DNA of 38,355 nt from an uncultured Owenweeksia sp. (GCA_937146805.1 CAKZRR010000034.1:1-38355); one strand, 5' to 3'; shown: positions 7,933-15,759, counted from the stretch's first letter. A program made the numbers and translations. Notes: generated from the sequence alone by a model not told the origin.

Positions 7933-8667
7933 ATGAAAAGATTTTTAGGACTACTCCTTTTGGCCAGCACTGCGGTATATGCGCAACCCGAAAAAAAGAA
8001 AAAGGACATTATTTATTACGAAGACTCAGATGTAAAAGACTCACGGTTTAGCATAGCTTTAAACTTAAACCCCAACTTTGTAAACCGCAGGTTGATTAAC
8101 GATGAAACGCCCGAAGAAGGTGGTTTGATTTTGAAAAATACAGATGCCAAAGGTGCCTTTGCGCTAAACTATGATTTCGATATTTTTTATAGAATAGGTT
8201 CTTCCCTGGATATTGGCTTGGGCTTTGGTTACAGCAACGGGAGTTATAGCTATGATGGTGCGAAGTTTTATTTGAACAGACCCGACACGGTAACCGCCAA
8301 CGTAGAAACCGATATAGCCATGTACACCTTGCCCATAAAGTTAAATTTTAACACCACTATGAGTGATGTGTTTGACTTAGAGGTGATACCCACGGTACAG
8401 CTTAATTTTATGCAGAAATACGAGAGTAATTTTAGTCCTCTAAATGGTATGCCCAGCTTTAAAGCAGATTTAAGCGAAGAGCAAAAAAGTTTAACTTTTA
8501 CAGTAGGTATTGCCTTGGGAGGAACCTTTCACCTTAATGATAATTTGGGTTTAATTACCCGCCTAAATATTAACTATATGCTTAGCCCCTTAATAGAGCA
8601 AGACGAGTTTCCGCGTGAAACGTTGATAGACTTTGGCTTAAACTTGGGTTTAAAATATACCTTTTAA
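7933..8667 (+). CDS. Outer-membrane beta-barrel protein (porin-like/PorT-like)
   Basis: 244 residues. Residues 1-17 form a signal peptide (MKRFLGLLLLASTAVYAQ), then a short charged linker (EKKKKDIIYYEDSDVKD). The rest is alternating amphipathic strands with aromatic girdles (GLGFGYSNGSYSYDG, YTLPIKLNFNTT, LTFTVGIALGGTF) and a C-terminal strand ending in Phe (LGLNLGLKYTF), the hallmark of Bam-assembled barrels. It resembles the small 8-stranded outer-membrane protein family of Bacteroidota. Substrate or partner unknown. It lies 19 bases after alaS and may be co-transcribed; it converges with the Skp-like gene at its end. Confidence 0.8.
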   Translation: MKRFLGLLLLASTAVYAQPEKKKKDIIYYEDSDVKDSRFSIALNLNPNFVNRRLINDETPEEGGLILKNTDAKGAFALNYDFDIFYRIGSSLDIGLGFGYSNGSYSYDGAKFYLNRPDTVTANVETDIAMYTLPIKLNFNTTMSDVFDLEVIPTVQLNFMQKYESNFSPLNGMPSFKADLSEEQKSLTFTVGIALGGTFHLNDNLGLITRLNINYMLSPLIEQDEFPRETLIDFGLNLGLKYTF

Positions 8668-8676
8668 CCAAAGGTT

Positions 8677-9273
8677 TTATTCCTCCTCGCTAGTTGCCTC
8701 TTCTTCTTTTTTGGCCACGTGATTTTTGTTCAATCGGTTTAAGGCCTCTTCGGTTAAATCCAAGGCCTCGCTTACCGAAAGTAGGCTGCTGCCACGACTG
8801 TAGCTAAAGATGAAGTCGATGTTTTTCTCCGTACGAATTTCGTCTAAAACACTCTCTAAGTCTAGCATAATAATGCTGTCTAACTTACGCTCTTCGGTAG
8901 CCAATTCACGGGTTTTGCCATCGGCTTCCATTTGCAAACGTTGTTGAATTTGTTGCAGTTCCATTTGCGCTTGTTGCAATTGGCTGGGTGTTAAGTTTTC
9001 TGCTTGGTTTTGCAGGTTGGCTACGTTTTCTTGAAACACCCTCGATTTGTTGGCCAAGTCGGCTTCAAAAACTTTGGCTTGCCCTTCCAGTTTTTCCTTT
9101 AGCTCCTTGTGCAGTTCGTAATTGGGTATTAAACTATCCGAATTAATATAGGCTACTTGAACGCCCGATTCTGAAGGGGTATATCCTTGGCTTCCGCCCG
9201 AAAACTCGCGGATAAACAAATAACCTACGGCTACAACCAAAACAATACTTATTACGCTGCTTAAATTTTTCAT
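8677..9273 (-). CDS. OmpH/Skp-family periplasmic chaperone-like protein
   Basis: Start placed at ATG 9273 (MKNLSSVISIVLVVAVGYL), since upstream only a TTG is available. 198 residues: a signal-anchor helix at 5-22, then the Skp opening strand (VQVAYINSDSLIPNYEL), a long coiled coil rich in Glu/Gln/Leu (about 55-130), and a returning beta part (IDFIFSYSRGSSLLS) followed by an acidic tail. Skp proteins hold unfolded outer-membrane proteins in the periplasm. Adjacent placement to an outer-membrane barrel gene fits this. The hydrophobic N-terminus has no obvious cleavage site, so the protein may stay membrane-tethered. Confidence 0.88.
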   Translation of the reverse strand: MKNLSSVISIVLVVAVGYLFIREFSGGSQGYTPSESGVQVAYINSDSLIPNYELHKELKEKLEGQAKVFEADLANKSRVFQENVANLQNQAENLTPSQLQQAQMELQQIQQRLQMEADGKTRELATEERKLDSIIMLDLESVLDEIRTEKNIDFIFSYSRGSSLLSVSEALDLTEEALNRLNKNHVAKKEEEATSEEE

Positions 9274-9356
9274 TCCAATTTTATTTGGCCGCAAAAGTAT
9301 CGAAAAAGGTATTTAGGTTTTACGATTGCCTAGCTTTGCCATGTTAAATTTTACTC

Positions 9357-9533
9357 ATGTTAAAGGATCAAGCTAATTCCAATAAATTAAATGAGGTACC
9401 CCAATCTATGGAAGTGCCGCCACAGGGTAGTTTAGGTTTACTGGCATACGGCTATAAAGGCTTGCTAGCTTGGCGCTTAGCACGTAAAAATGCTCTCAAA
9501 AAAGAAGAAGGGGAAGACGGAAAGGTGGTTTGA
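9357..9533 (+). CDS. Small Bacteroidota protein of unknown function (58 aa)
   Basis: An ATG at 9357 opens 58 codons ending TGA at 9533. The core EVPPQGSLGLLAYGYKGLLAW followed by RLARK resembles a short conserved Bacteroidota protein pattern (x-P-x-G-SLGLLALGxxGLxxW-basic), from memory and unverified. The end is charged (KKEEGEDGKVV). It sits in the 280-base gap between the divergent Skp-like gene and the cyclophilin gene, 39 bases before the latter, on the same strand. No transmembrane segment of convincing length. Function unknown. Confidence 0.55.
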   Translation: MLKDQANSNKLNEVPQSMEVPPQGSLGLLAYGYKGLLAWRLARKNALKKEEGEDGKVV

Positions 9534-9572
9534 AATATGCGATTATCTTTGGATTCTCAATAAATCAAAACC

Positions 9573-10406
9573 ATGAAAAAAGTAAGTACCCTTTTTATAG
9601 CAGCTCTATTTTCACTTAGCAGCCTAAACAGTTCGGCTCAGGCAGAAGCTACCTTTTACACCAGTATGGGTGATTTTAAAGTTTTACTGCACGATAGCCT
9701 AAAGCCCATTACAGCGGGCAATTTTATGAGCCTAGCTCATTCAAAATTTTACGATGGCGTAATTTTTCATCGAATCATTAAAAACTTTGTGGTACAAGGC
9801 GGAGATCCGCAAGGAAATGGAACTGGCGGACCTGGCTACACGATTGCCGATGAGTTTGATAGCAGTTTGAGTAATGTTATTAAAACACTCTCTATGGCAA
9901 ACAGCGGCCCCAACTCAGGCGGGAGCCAGTTTTTTATCAATTTAAAAAACAACACCCATTTAGATTTTGATAAGAATCCTTTAACCTCTAAACACCCGGT
10001 TTTTGGGATAGTAATTGACAATTGGCCCTTGGTAGAAGCTATTGCGAATGTGCCCGTAAATGGCAACGATAAACCCCTTACCGATGTGGTGATGGACAGC
10101 GTGCGTATTACTAAATGGGGTGTGGGTGTAACCGAGTACAGCTTAAACAGCCAAATGCGTTTGTTTCCAAATCCTATATCCAATACTAGCCGTTTAAACT
10201 TTGAAAGTACCACTACCGGCTTAGCCCAAATAACGGTATATGCACCTAATGGCGCTTTGATTTATGAGGAAACCCGAAAAGTAATAGCGGGTACCAATGA
10301 AATTTCTTTAGCGGCTATCCACCAAATGGGGTTAGCGAGCGGTTTGTATCAATTGGTATTGCAAAAAGATGGTTTGGCCGGCTATAGCCAATTAGTGGTG
10401 CGGTAG
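9573..10406 (+). CDS. Secreted cyclophilin-type peptidyl-prolyl isomerase with T9SS sorting domain
   Basis: 277 residues. Signal peptide 1-22 (ends SSAQA). The cyclophilin domain (about 25-183) shows its signature elements: [15 protein letters not shown] (65-79) with the catalytic Arg, [15 protein letters not shown] (108-122) and HPVFGIV. It would speed proline isomerisation in proteins. Residues about 196-277 form a type A T9SS sorting domain (LFPNPISN near the start, ending [20 protein letters not shown]). The isomerase is therefore exported through the outer membrane and released or attached there, rather than remaining periplasmic like most bacterial cyclophilins. Confidence 0.92.
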   Translation: MKKVSTLFIAALFSLSSLNSSAQAEATFYTSMGDFKVLLHDSLKPITAGNFMSLAHSKFYDGVIFHRIIKNFVVQGGDPQGNGTGGPGYTIADEFDSSLSNVIKTLSMANSGPNSGGSQFFINLKNNTHLDFDKNPLTSKHPVFGIVIDNWPLVEAIANVPVNGNDKPLTDVVMDSVRITKWGVGVTEYSLNSQMRLFPNPISNTSRLNFESTTTGLAQITVYAPNGALIYEETRKVIAGTNEISLAAIHQMGLASGLYQLVLQKDGLAGYSQLVVR

Positions 10407-10602
10407 AGCGGAGTGATGTGGTTAGACTCCATTAGTGCGGGCAAGTGTATGAAAGCGGGAAAACCACTTGGCTTAGTACCATCCGTCTTTCACTTCTTCT
10501 TTTAAGCTCACTGATCTAACCCAATTTTTGCCTGCAAAACCTTAAAGCTAAAAAAAGCCCGTTGAGAGCTTCTTTTAAATCTACTACTTTACATTGGGTG
10601 GA

Positions 10603-10632
10603 GCTGCTCAACGTTTACTAGCGTTAGCTGCT
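10603..10632. repeat. Short imperfect palindrome, island boundary element
   Basis: Plus strand arms at 10603-10613 and 10622-10632 (GCTGCTCAACG / CGTTAGCTGCT) around TTTACTAG. On the minus strand, the gene strand, it reads CTAACGC ... AAACGTTGAGC. It lies 5 bases after the stop of the lipoprotein gene. AAACGTTG recurs in the elements at 13490 and 15140. Only about 30 bases long, shorter than a canonical attC. Confidence 0.5.
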
Positions 10633-10636
10633 GTTT

Positions 10637-11113
10637 TTATTTCTTTTTTCTAATGATTATTTCACCAAGGTTTTCACCATATCCATTCTCCATGTACAAA
10701 ACCAAACTATCTTGATCGTCATATTTAAACATTGCATTTTTTTTACTGTTTAAACCGCGACCAAAAGGTGGTCCATTTTTTAACCACAGAAAGTATTCTG
10801 ATGTATCTTTTAACAAGGCTGGAGCGTCAATTGAAAAAACTACTTGTTCGTAGTCTTTTATTACAAGTACAGGTTCATTTCCTTCGCATTTTTTGGTCCA
10901 GGCTTGTTCGACCCAAACATCTTGAATTTGAATTAACCCAACTCCTTCAACGATTAAAGAATCGTGTGTGTTTGTATATGAAAATTTGAATAATCCATTT
11001 TCCATGGATTTTTCAATAGAGTCACTCGCCTGACTAAGTCCCTTTTCTAGACAAAGATTTACGCAGCCCGACAGAGTGGTCAGATATAAAATTGTGTAAA
11101 GTAAGTGTCTCAT
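10637..11113 (-). CDS. Hypothetical lipoprotein
   Basis: 158 residues. N-terminal lipoprotein signal MRHLLYTILYLTTLSGC with lipobox LSGC (Cys 17). The mature part is mixed charged/beta with no family I recognise; it ends in KKK. Clearly more AT-rich than alaS. Its stop is 5 bases from one palindromic element (10603-10632), and its start is about 10 bases from the end of another (11127-11150), so the gene fits tightly between two hairpins, the layout of a mobile gene cassette. Probably anchored to the inner or outer membrane facing the periplasm. Confidence 0.7.
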   Translation of the reverse strand: MRHLLYTILYLTTLSGCVNLCLEKGLSQASDSIEKSMENGLFKFSYTNTHDSLIVEGVGLIQIQDVWVEQAWTKKCEGNEPVLVIKDYEQVVFSIDAPALLKDTSEYFLWLKNGPPFGRGLNSKKNAMFKYDDQDSLVLYMENGYGENLGEIIIRKKK

Positions 11114-11340
11114 TTTAAATAGCTTCTAACGCAGCTATACCTGCGCATTACATATATACGGCTTTTGCTAGTATATATTTGCTTACTTGTTGTTCAGTCT
11201 ATTTTTTAAAAAGAACATCAATAGGGTATTTGGCTTTGCGCAAAGATGTATTACTAAACAATGCCTGTCTTCCAACCAGTTTCAGTATTCGAAAAAAGCG
11301 AACCCAATTGAGTTTGCCACTAAACCGTTATGAAAGGTAC
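11114..11340. repeat. Palindrome-rich spacer between lipoprotein and membrane protein genes
   Basis: Holds two hairpins: TAACGCAG (11127-11134) with CTGCGCATTA (11141-11150), and a perfect 8-bp stem ATATATAC (11152-11159) with GTATATAT (11171-11178). On the minus strand the first ends GCGTTAGAAGC just before the lipoprotein start, close to the attC R' box GTTRRRY. At the other end of the spacer the minus strand has CATAACGGTTTAG (around 11328). The whole spacer could be one long folded site. No gene seen in it. Confidence 0.5.
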
Positions 11341-11622
11341 TTAGCTATTAGTAGCTGTTTTTTGTTTTAGGTTTCGAGATTCAAGTTCTTTTCGCATTTC
11401 TTTTTCAAAAAGTTTATTGTCTTTAGAATTTCTAACCATTAAATAGACTAGTAGCAACGGTAGAAAAGTTGAAAACCCAAAACCATTTTTTACAGCACTA
11501 TAAACTGCAACTCCAATAGTAAACCCAATAATTGTAGCATTAACTACTTTATTGGTTTTTAGTTTCTTTATTTTTTCTACAAGTTTATTGTCACTTAAAT
11601 CTGCTAAGTATTCAGGTTCCAT
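11341..11622 (-). CDS. Small membrane protein of unknown function
   Basis: 93 residues with two adjacent membrane segments (about 27-45 and 50-64, NATIIGFTIGVAVYSAVKNG and FSTFLPLLLVYLMV). They are flanked by charged soluble ends: an acidic/basic N-terminus (LADLSDNKLVEKIKKLKTNK) and a C-terminal helix (FEKEMRKELESRNLK). Such two-helix hairpin proteins are common and mostly uncharacterised in Bacteroidota. AT-rich, within the accessory island, 71 bases after the start of the AraC gene. Confidence 0.65.
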   Translation of the reverse strand: MEPEYLADLSDNKLVEKIKKLKTNKVVNATIIGFTIGVAVYSAVKNGFGFSTFLPLLLVYLMVRNSKDNKLFEKEMRKELESRNLKQKTATNS

Positions 11623-11693
11623 ATCTCTGTTTTAAATTATATTATCTACAAAAGTAGACTTAAACAATTTGGTAAACTTGTATAAAACGGACA

Positions 11694-12503
11694 TCACTTA
11701 AAGATATACGGAAACTCTTTTTTTGATTCAAAGGTTAGATGTTTAAAGTATTTTTTAGGAGTCATGGTGGTTAACTTTTTAAACTCTCTTGTAAAATGAG
11801 GTGAGTCATAATAATCATTTTTTAGCCCCATCTCAGTTAGATTGAAATCTGGATTATTGTAATCCTTAAGGACATTTCTAAAACGTAAAATCTTTTTATA
11901 ATCTTTAGGTGAGCAGCCTATGTATTTATGAAACAAACGATTTAAACTTCTTGCCGAGATGTTAAGTGCTTTCGAAATGTCTTTAAACTTCATTAAATTA
12001 TCATTTTCAACAGTCCTAATAATTTGCTCTATCAATTGTAAATCCTTGGTTATAAACCTTTGCTCAAAGAAACGTTCTGTTGCTGCTGTTCTTTCTTTTT
12101 TACTAAGGTTAAATAGTAACACTGCAAATTGTTTCAATTGAACATTATCCAATATTTGAACTGGGGACTTTGTTAAATCATGAAATTCTTCATCAAAAAA
12201 ATAGTTAATCCCAGTTGGAGAGAAATTCACGGCAATCTCGGTAACATAGTCACTATACTTAACCAATAAAGGTTTAATATACTTTCCTATTATTACTACA
12301 GACAAGCTTTTCTTTTGAGTTCTATTTATTTCTAGATAGTGGTTATTGTATTTTATTTCTGCGTCTTTAAAAAAAGCAATTGAACTTACATTATGCGGAA
12401 AAGCAAAATACTCCTTTGGGTAGGAACTATTCTCTTTTAGCACGGTAATTTCATTAATGTGTTTTTTTAGCAACTCTGATTTTGGCAAAAAAACTTCGTA
12501 CAT
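11694..12503 (-). CDS. AraC-family transcriptional regulator
   Basis: 269 residues. The N-terminal two thirds (1-165) is a sensor-like domain without a recognisable ligand motif. The C-terminal double helix-turn-helix (about 170-258) is clear: FKDISKALNISARSLNRLFH and the second unit ending SPHFTREFKKLTTMTPKKYF, the conserved AraC signature (F..FKK..G/T.TP..Y). It should bind DNA as an activator. Its target is unknown; the neighbouring hydrolase, transcribed just upstream in the same direction, is a candidate. Part of the AT-rich island and possibly a passenger gene. Confidence 0.9.
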   Translation of the reverse strand: MYEVFLPKSELLKKHINEITVLKENSSYPKEYFAFPHNVSSIAFFKDAEIKYNNHYLEINRTQKKSLSVVIIGKYIKPLLVKYSDYVTEIAVNFSPTGINYFFDEEFHDLTKSPVQILDNVQLKQFAVLLFNLSKKERTAATERFFEQRFITKDLQLIEQIIRTVENDNLMKFKDISKALNISARSLNRLFHKYIGCSPKDYKKILRFRNVLKDYNNPDFNLTEMGLKNDYYDSPHFTREFKKLTTMTPKKYFKHLTFESKKEFPYIFK

Positions 12504-12542
12504 AATTTAGATTCTTTTAATAGAGGCTAGGGGTTGGGTTAT

Positions 12543-12560
12543 ACCGCATTTTAATGCAGT
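12543..12560. repeat. Short palindrome between hydrolase and AraC genes
   Basis: GCATTTTAATGC (12546-12557) is a perfect 12-base palindrome, with two more outer pairs after one mismatch. It lies in the 63 bases between the hydrolase stop and the AraC start. It could be a terminator stem or an operator. It lacks the CAACG ends seen at the other junctions of the island. Confidence 0.4.
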
Positions 12561-12566
12561 TTAGCT

Positions 12567-13472
12567 TCACAGTCTTTCGTCAAACCATTTTTTTAACAGA
12601 GCTGCCAGCTCTTTCTGCTTTGATCGGAAGGAATGGCCAGTGTCAAATTTTTTTAATTCGAAATCATAGTTTAATTCATTCAATTTTACCGCAATGTTAT
12701 CTGCTTGCTCAGGGTTAACTCTCCTATCCTTAGTGCCACTGAGAATTAGGATACTGGTTTCCTTGTTTAGTTTCTCTGGCCAGTAAACAACCGATCGCTT
12801 TTTTAATTCTTCCTCTTTATTTTTCCAATAATCTGGAATATAACTAGAAAGTATTTTTTCTTCAACTATAGGTCTTTCAGATACCACGTCAAAAAGATTG
12901 GAAGGAGCGTTGCCTATAACCGCTGTTTTTATTTTATCCGTCTTTGCTAAAGCTAAGTAGGTCATAATCCCCCCTCTAGACCATCCGTACATCCCAATAC
13001 GATTAACATCTGCTTTTTCTATTTCCTTAAGTGTTTCAATTAAATGCAAAACATCATTTACATCTTTACCTCCATATTCATCATTATCTCGGTAATTACT
13101 GGCTATTACAACATACCCGTGAGATGCTAGTTCTGCGAGAGAGGTTGAGACTAATCTTTCTGCCGATATAGTTCCATAACTTCGGTTACCTCCTCTATTA
13201 AAAATAATAGCGGGGTATTTACCCATCCGTTTCGGTTCAAGTAGAGCGCCTTTAACAATCAATCCATCACTTTCATAAGTAATATCATATAAATTAACAC
13301 CATAGAGATATCTGTATTGATTAATAAGAGAATCACCGGCAAGGCGAAACAAATCTTCACCAATGGACTTTGGAGATAGTTCAATTAGCTCTTTGGATAA
13401 TAGTTTTCCGTTTTGTGCATTAGCAAGGAAAACATTAAAAAAAATTAAGGTATAAAATACTATTTTTCTCAT
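12567..13472 (-). CDS. Exported alpha/beta hydrolase, prolyl oligopeptidase-like (S9-type)
   Basis: 301 residues. Signal peptide 1-19 (ends FLANAQ). The alpha/beta hydrolase fold is shown by the nucleophile elbow GWSRGG (163-168, Ser 165), the oxyanion-side strand YPAIIFNRGGNRSYG, the late Asp in GTKDRRVNPEQA and the catalytic His in DTGHSF. This is the pattern of S9/dienelactone hydrolase-like enzymes, which cut peptides or esters in the periplasm. The substrate cannot be told. There is no N-terminal propeller, so small substrates or an esterase role are possible. The start is 17 bases after the palindromic element at 13490-13553. Confidence 0.85.
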   Translation of the reverse strand: MRKIVFYTLIFFNVFLANAQNGKLLSKELIELSPKSIGEDLFRLAGDSLINQYRYLYGVNLYDITYESDGLIVKGALLEPKRMGKYPAIIFNRGGNRSYGTISAERLVSTSLAELASHGYVVIASNYRDNDEYGGKDVNDVLHLIETLKEIEKADVNRIGMYGWSRGGIMTYLALAKTDKIKTAVIGNAPSNLFDVVSERPIVEEKILSSYIPDYWKNKEEELKKRSVVYWPEKLNKETSILILSGTKDRRVNPEQADNIAVKLNELNYDFELKKFDTGHSFRSKQKELAALLKKWFDERL

Positions 13473-13489
13473 TTTGATTTAATGTTCAT

Positions 13490-13553
13490 CAACGTTTTGT
13501 GTATGGCCGCGCAGCATCTCGAAGGGTGCTATGCACGATACCTATTGTTGTGC
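13490..13553. repeat. Imperfect palindrome at gene junction, attC-like
   Basis: Left arm 13490-13516 (begins CAACGTTTTGTG) and right arm 13527-13553 (ends ATTGTTGTGC) form a long imperfect stem with a 10-base centre. On the minus strand it reads GCACAAC ... AAAACGTTGATG. It supplies the last codons (AQQ-stop) of the ATPase gene and ends 17 bases before the hydrolase start. Compare the attC consensus RYYYAAC ... GTTRRRY: the first box fits 6 of 7, the second about 5 of 7. Confidence 0.55.
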
Positions 13554-15002
13554 TTTCGTATTAGTTTTCATTTTTAATGTAATCTCTCCAATATTATATG
13601 CATAAATAGAAGTTGGTAGAAAAGTGAATTTTAGCCCTTGTATTTCCTTCATTCCCAATTTATCAATTGAAGTGACAACCGCAGCTTTGAGTTTATTTGT
13701 TTCACAAAATTTAATTAAACTTTTCAATTCGTGTGGTTTGTCAAAATATCTATTACTCCATTTAATTTCTACTCCCCAAACTGGCTTATAGCTTTTATCA
13801 TCTACTAAAACAAGGTCTACTTCTCCTTCATTTCTACCGTCTTTCCATCTAGCATAGGTTAAGTCCAATTGCTCGCTGTGCATCCATTGAGAAAGAATTG
13901 CGGTTTCTACCATGTTTCCCATTTCCTGGTCTGTTTCACTTACCGGGGAAAATAATGCAGTGCGAAGGGACGGGTTGGTAAGATATACTTTGAAGCTTGT
14001 TATTCTTTTCAATCTTTTTGCATTGACGCCAACCTTGTTTAATACTTTAATTAGGAATGCTGCTTCTAAATATTCTAAATATTTTTTTAATGTATCTTTT
14101 TGAATTCCACTTTCCCGAGACATTGTTTCATAGGAGAACTCGTTTCCTGTATTGTACGCTATGTATGTAAAAAATCTGTTTAATTCTTGAACATCTTTGA
14201 TGCCATACAAGCTTGGCAAATCTCTAAGAAGAACTTTATCTACAATGTCGTTTTTAACGTATCTACCCATATCTCCTTGTATTTTTTCAGATAACACAAC
14301 CTCAGGGTAGCCTCCAAAATTTAAATAATGAAGAAATTCTTTATTTAAAGCTTTTGAATCATGAGTTAAGCAATACTCTATATCCTTGTCTCCATATTGA
14401 ATAGCACCTTCAAAAATTAAATGATCTAGATTTTTCAAATGAATATACTCTTGAAATGTTAATGGAGGTAGTAGAAAGTCGGTAAATCTGCCCGCTCCGC
14501 TCTCCGTACTGTGCCATTTCAAAGCTGCCGCTGCTGAGCCAGAAACAATGAATTTAGTTTCTGGGTAGGAGTCAACCAATATTTTTAAATGTCTTTCCCA
14601 ATCTTTCAAATATTGTATTTCATCAAAAAAGACATAACAACCATTAAGGTTTTCAAGATTTAAAGACTTTTTGCATAGAGTTAAAACGTCTTCTAGACTT
14701 AAATTGACGTAAATCGGATTGTCAATTCCGATAAAGAATAGTTTATGAGAATTTGTTCCTTCTTTCAGTAAATTTTGGATGCAATGAAATAGCATTACTG
14801 TTTTACCAACCCTTCTAGGGCCCATAAGAACTAACGCCCTTTTAATACTCCTTTCAAGAACGAATGGATAAAAGAGGTCAAAATATAATCTTTTGGACAT
14901 TGAACTGTAAGTGTCTGGTATCTCTTTAGTAATCCACCATGGATTTTCATATCGAAGGCGTTCAATAATTTTTTCTGTCGGAATAAGGTTTGTCATCGCC
15001 AT
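13542..15002 (-). CDS. AAA+ ATPase with C-terminal nuclease-like domain (AAA_14/DUF4143 family)
   Basis: 486 residues. Walker A GPRRVGKT at 61-68 and Walker B with catalytic acids VFFDEIQ (124-130), then a sensor Ser in FIVSGSAAA. The C-terminal part (about 300-460) is the DUF4143 type, with the PD-(D/E)XK-like motif GEVDLVLVDD ... VEIKWSN. These proteins are frequent, mobile and mostly uncharacterised; ATP-driven DNA binding or a defence/addiction role has been suggested but not shown. ATG at 15002 or 14996. The last codons come from a palindrome (13490-13553). Upstream operators at 15037-15070 suggest autoregulation. A second member of the family lies at 26463-27749. Confidence 0.9.
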   Translation of the reverse strand: MAMTNLIPTEKIIERLRYENPWWITKEIPDTYSSMSKRLYFDLFYPFVLERSIKRALVLMGPRRVGKTVMLFHCIQNLLKEGTNSHKLFFIGIDNPIYVNLSLEDVLTLCKKSLNLENLNGCYVFFDEIQYLKDWERHLKILVDSYPETKFIVSGSAAAALKWHSTESGAGRFTDFLLPPLTFQEYIHLKNLDHLIFEGAIQYGDKDIEYCLTHDSKALNKEFLHYLNFGGYPEVVLSEKIQGDMGRYVKNDIVDKVLLRDLPSLYGIKDVQELNRFFTYIAYNTGNEFSYETMSRESGIQKDTLKKYLEYLEAAFLIKVLNKVGVNAKRLKRITSFKVYLTNPSLRTALFSPVSETDQEMGNMVETAILSQWMHSEQLDLTYARWKDGRNEGEVDLVLVDDKSYKPVWGVEIKWSNRYFDKPHELKSLIKFCETNKLKAAVVTSIDKLGMKEIQGLKFTFLPTSIYAYNIGEITLKMKTNTKAQQ

Positions 15003-15036
15003 ATTTTCATCTTAATATAGCGAATTTATGTAAATT

Positions 15037-15070
15037 AAATAGATTTAAAACTATCTATTTGAACAAATAG
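15037..15070 (-). promoter_or_regulatory. Palindromic operator-like repeats upstream of the AAA+ ATPase
   Basis: CTATTTGAACAAATAG (15055-15070) is a perfect 16-base palindrome. AAATAGA at 15037-15043 pairs with TCTATTT at 15054-15060, so three half-sites of the same motif lie within 34 bases, about 35-70 bases before the start codon. This is the spacing of a repressor operator on the promoter. Confidence 0.45.
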
Positions 15071-15139
15071 TGTGTTTTTAGAACCTTTATTGAAGTAAAG
15101 AACTGCTAATTCGACAGTAGAATCATATTTTTAATGAAG

Positions 15140-15228
15140 CACAACGTTTATGTATAAGAATAGTTGCGTGTTTGTAACGACCTTTGATTAAGCACTAAAC
15201 CGCAATTATTTTTATACGGTGTTGTGTG
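15140..15228. repeat. Long imperfect palindrome, attC-like
   Basis: Left arm 15140-15168 (begins CACAACGTTTATGTATAAG) and right arm 15200-15228 (ends TATACGGTGTTGTGTG) are imperfect complements over about 29 bases with a 31-base centre. On the minus strand it runs ACACAAC ... AAACGTTGTGC; both ends fit the attC R boxes at 6 of 7 positions. It lies between the stop of the 15247 gene and the promoter of the ATPase gene. Length and mismatched stem are within the attC range (57-141 bases). Confidence 0.6.
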
Positions 15229-15718
15229 TAATTTTTATTCCGATTTCTATCCGTCAATCGAAACTCCAACTTGTTTATTATTCTCAAAATGAACATTGAA
15301 AAAGTAGTTTTGACCTTCTTTTTCCTGAAAAGCCATTTCAAATCCTTCGTCACGTACAGATATTCCTTTCAGTTCAAAATGTTTTTCAATTGATATGAAT
15401 TCCACTTCTGCATTTTCAAATTGTTCTTTAAGTGCTTTTTCCGATTCAGATTTTATTTCCGTTTCGTTATTCAGCGCATTGAGTAAAATCCGTTTCTGAT
15501 TTTCAGATATTCCGTCTTTATTTCCTGCAACAAGAATTTCAATATCAGAATCCAAATATCTTTTATTCACTTGCCAACCAACATCATTTCCTCTCGTACT
15601 AAAACTCTCAATTTCTCCAAAAACAGAGTCAGTCGTTTTTAGTTTTTTACTTCCAAATAGTTTTCCAAATATTCCCATTCAGTTTGTTTTTAGTTCGGTT
15701 GCTCAAATTACACACAAC
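15221..15718. repeat. Inverted repeat flanking the 143-aa gene
   Basis: GTTGTGTGTAATTT at 15221-15234 and AAATTACACACAAC at 15705-15718 are exact reverse complements (14 bases) bracketing a single gene (15247-15678). The outer edges of both belong to larger hairpins. This marks the gene as a discrete unit, as in a cassette or a small non-autonomous element. Confidence 0.6.
15247..15678 (-). CDS. Small protein of unknown function, single-gene unit
   Basis: 143 residues starting MGIFGKLFGSKKLKTTD, a short amphipathic start also seen in many small cytoplasmic phage- and island-borne proteins. The body is charged, mixed alpha/beta, without signal or membrane segment (NKDGISENQKRILLNALNNE; FELKGISVRDEGFEMAFQEK). 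No family recognised. It is bounded on both sides by the inverted repeat AAATTACACACAAC and by palindromes, and is AT-rich, so it looks like a mobile single-gene unit. Confidence 0.65.
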   Translation of the reverse strand: MGIFGKLFGSKKLKTTDSVFGEIESFSTRGNDVGWQVNKRYLDSDIEILVAGNKDGISENQKRILLNALNNETEIKSESEKALKEQFENAEVEFISIEKHFELKGISVRDEGFEMAFQEKEGQNYFFNVHFENNKQVGVSIDG

Positions 15719-15759
15719 TAGTGGCTAAACAATATGTTGTTTATATCCACTATGTAATT
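15706..15759. repeat. Extended hairpin between recombinase remnant and first island gene
   Basis: Inner stem AGTGG-CTAAACAA (15720-15732) with TTGTTTA-TATCCACT (15737-15751) and outer stem AATTACA (15706-15712) with TGTAATT (15753-15759), separated by a one-sided bulge of 7 bases (CACAACT). One-sided bulges in a foldable site are a trait of attC sites, where they set strand choice. Confidence 0.6.

Noticed and set aside
8655-8680. Possible terminator between the barrel protein and the Skp-like gene
   Set aside because: Stem of only four pairs (AACC/GGTT).
9836-10213. 125-residue minus-strand frame
   Set aside because: Antisense to the cyclophilin domain.
11179-11370. 63-residue plus-strand frame in the island spacer
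   Set aside because: No ribosome site, no protein-like composition, overlaps hairpins and the end of a real gene.
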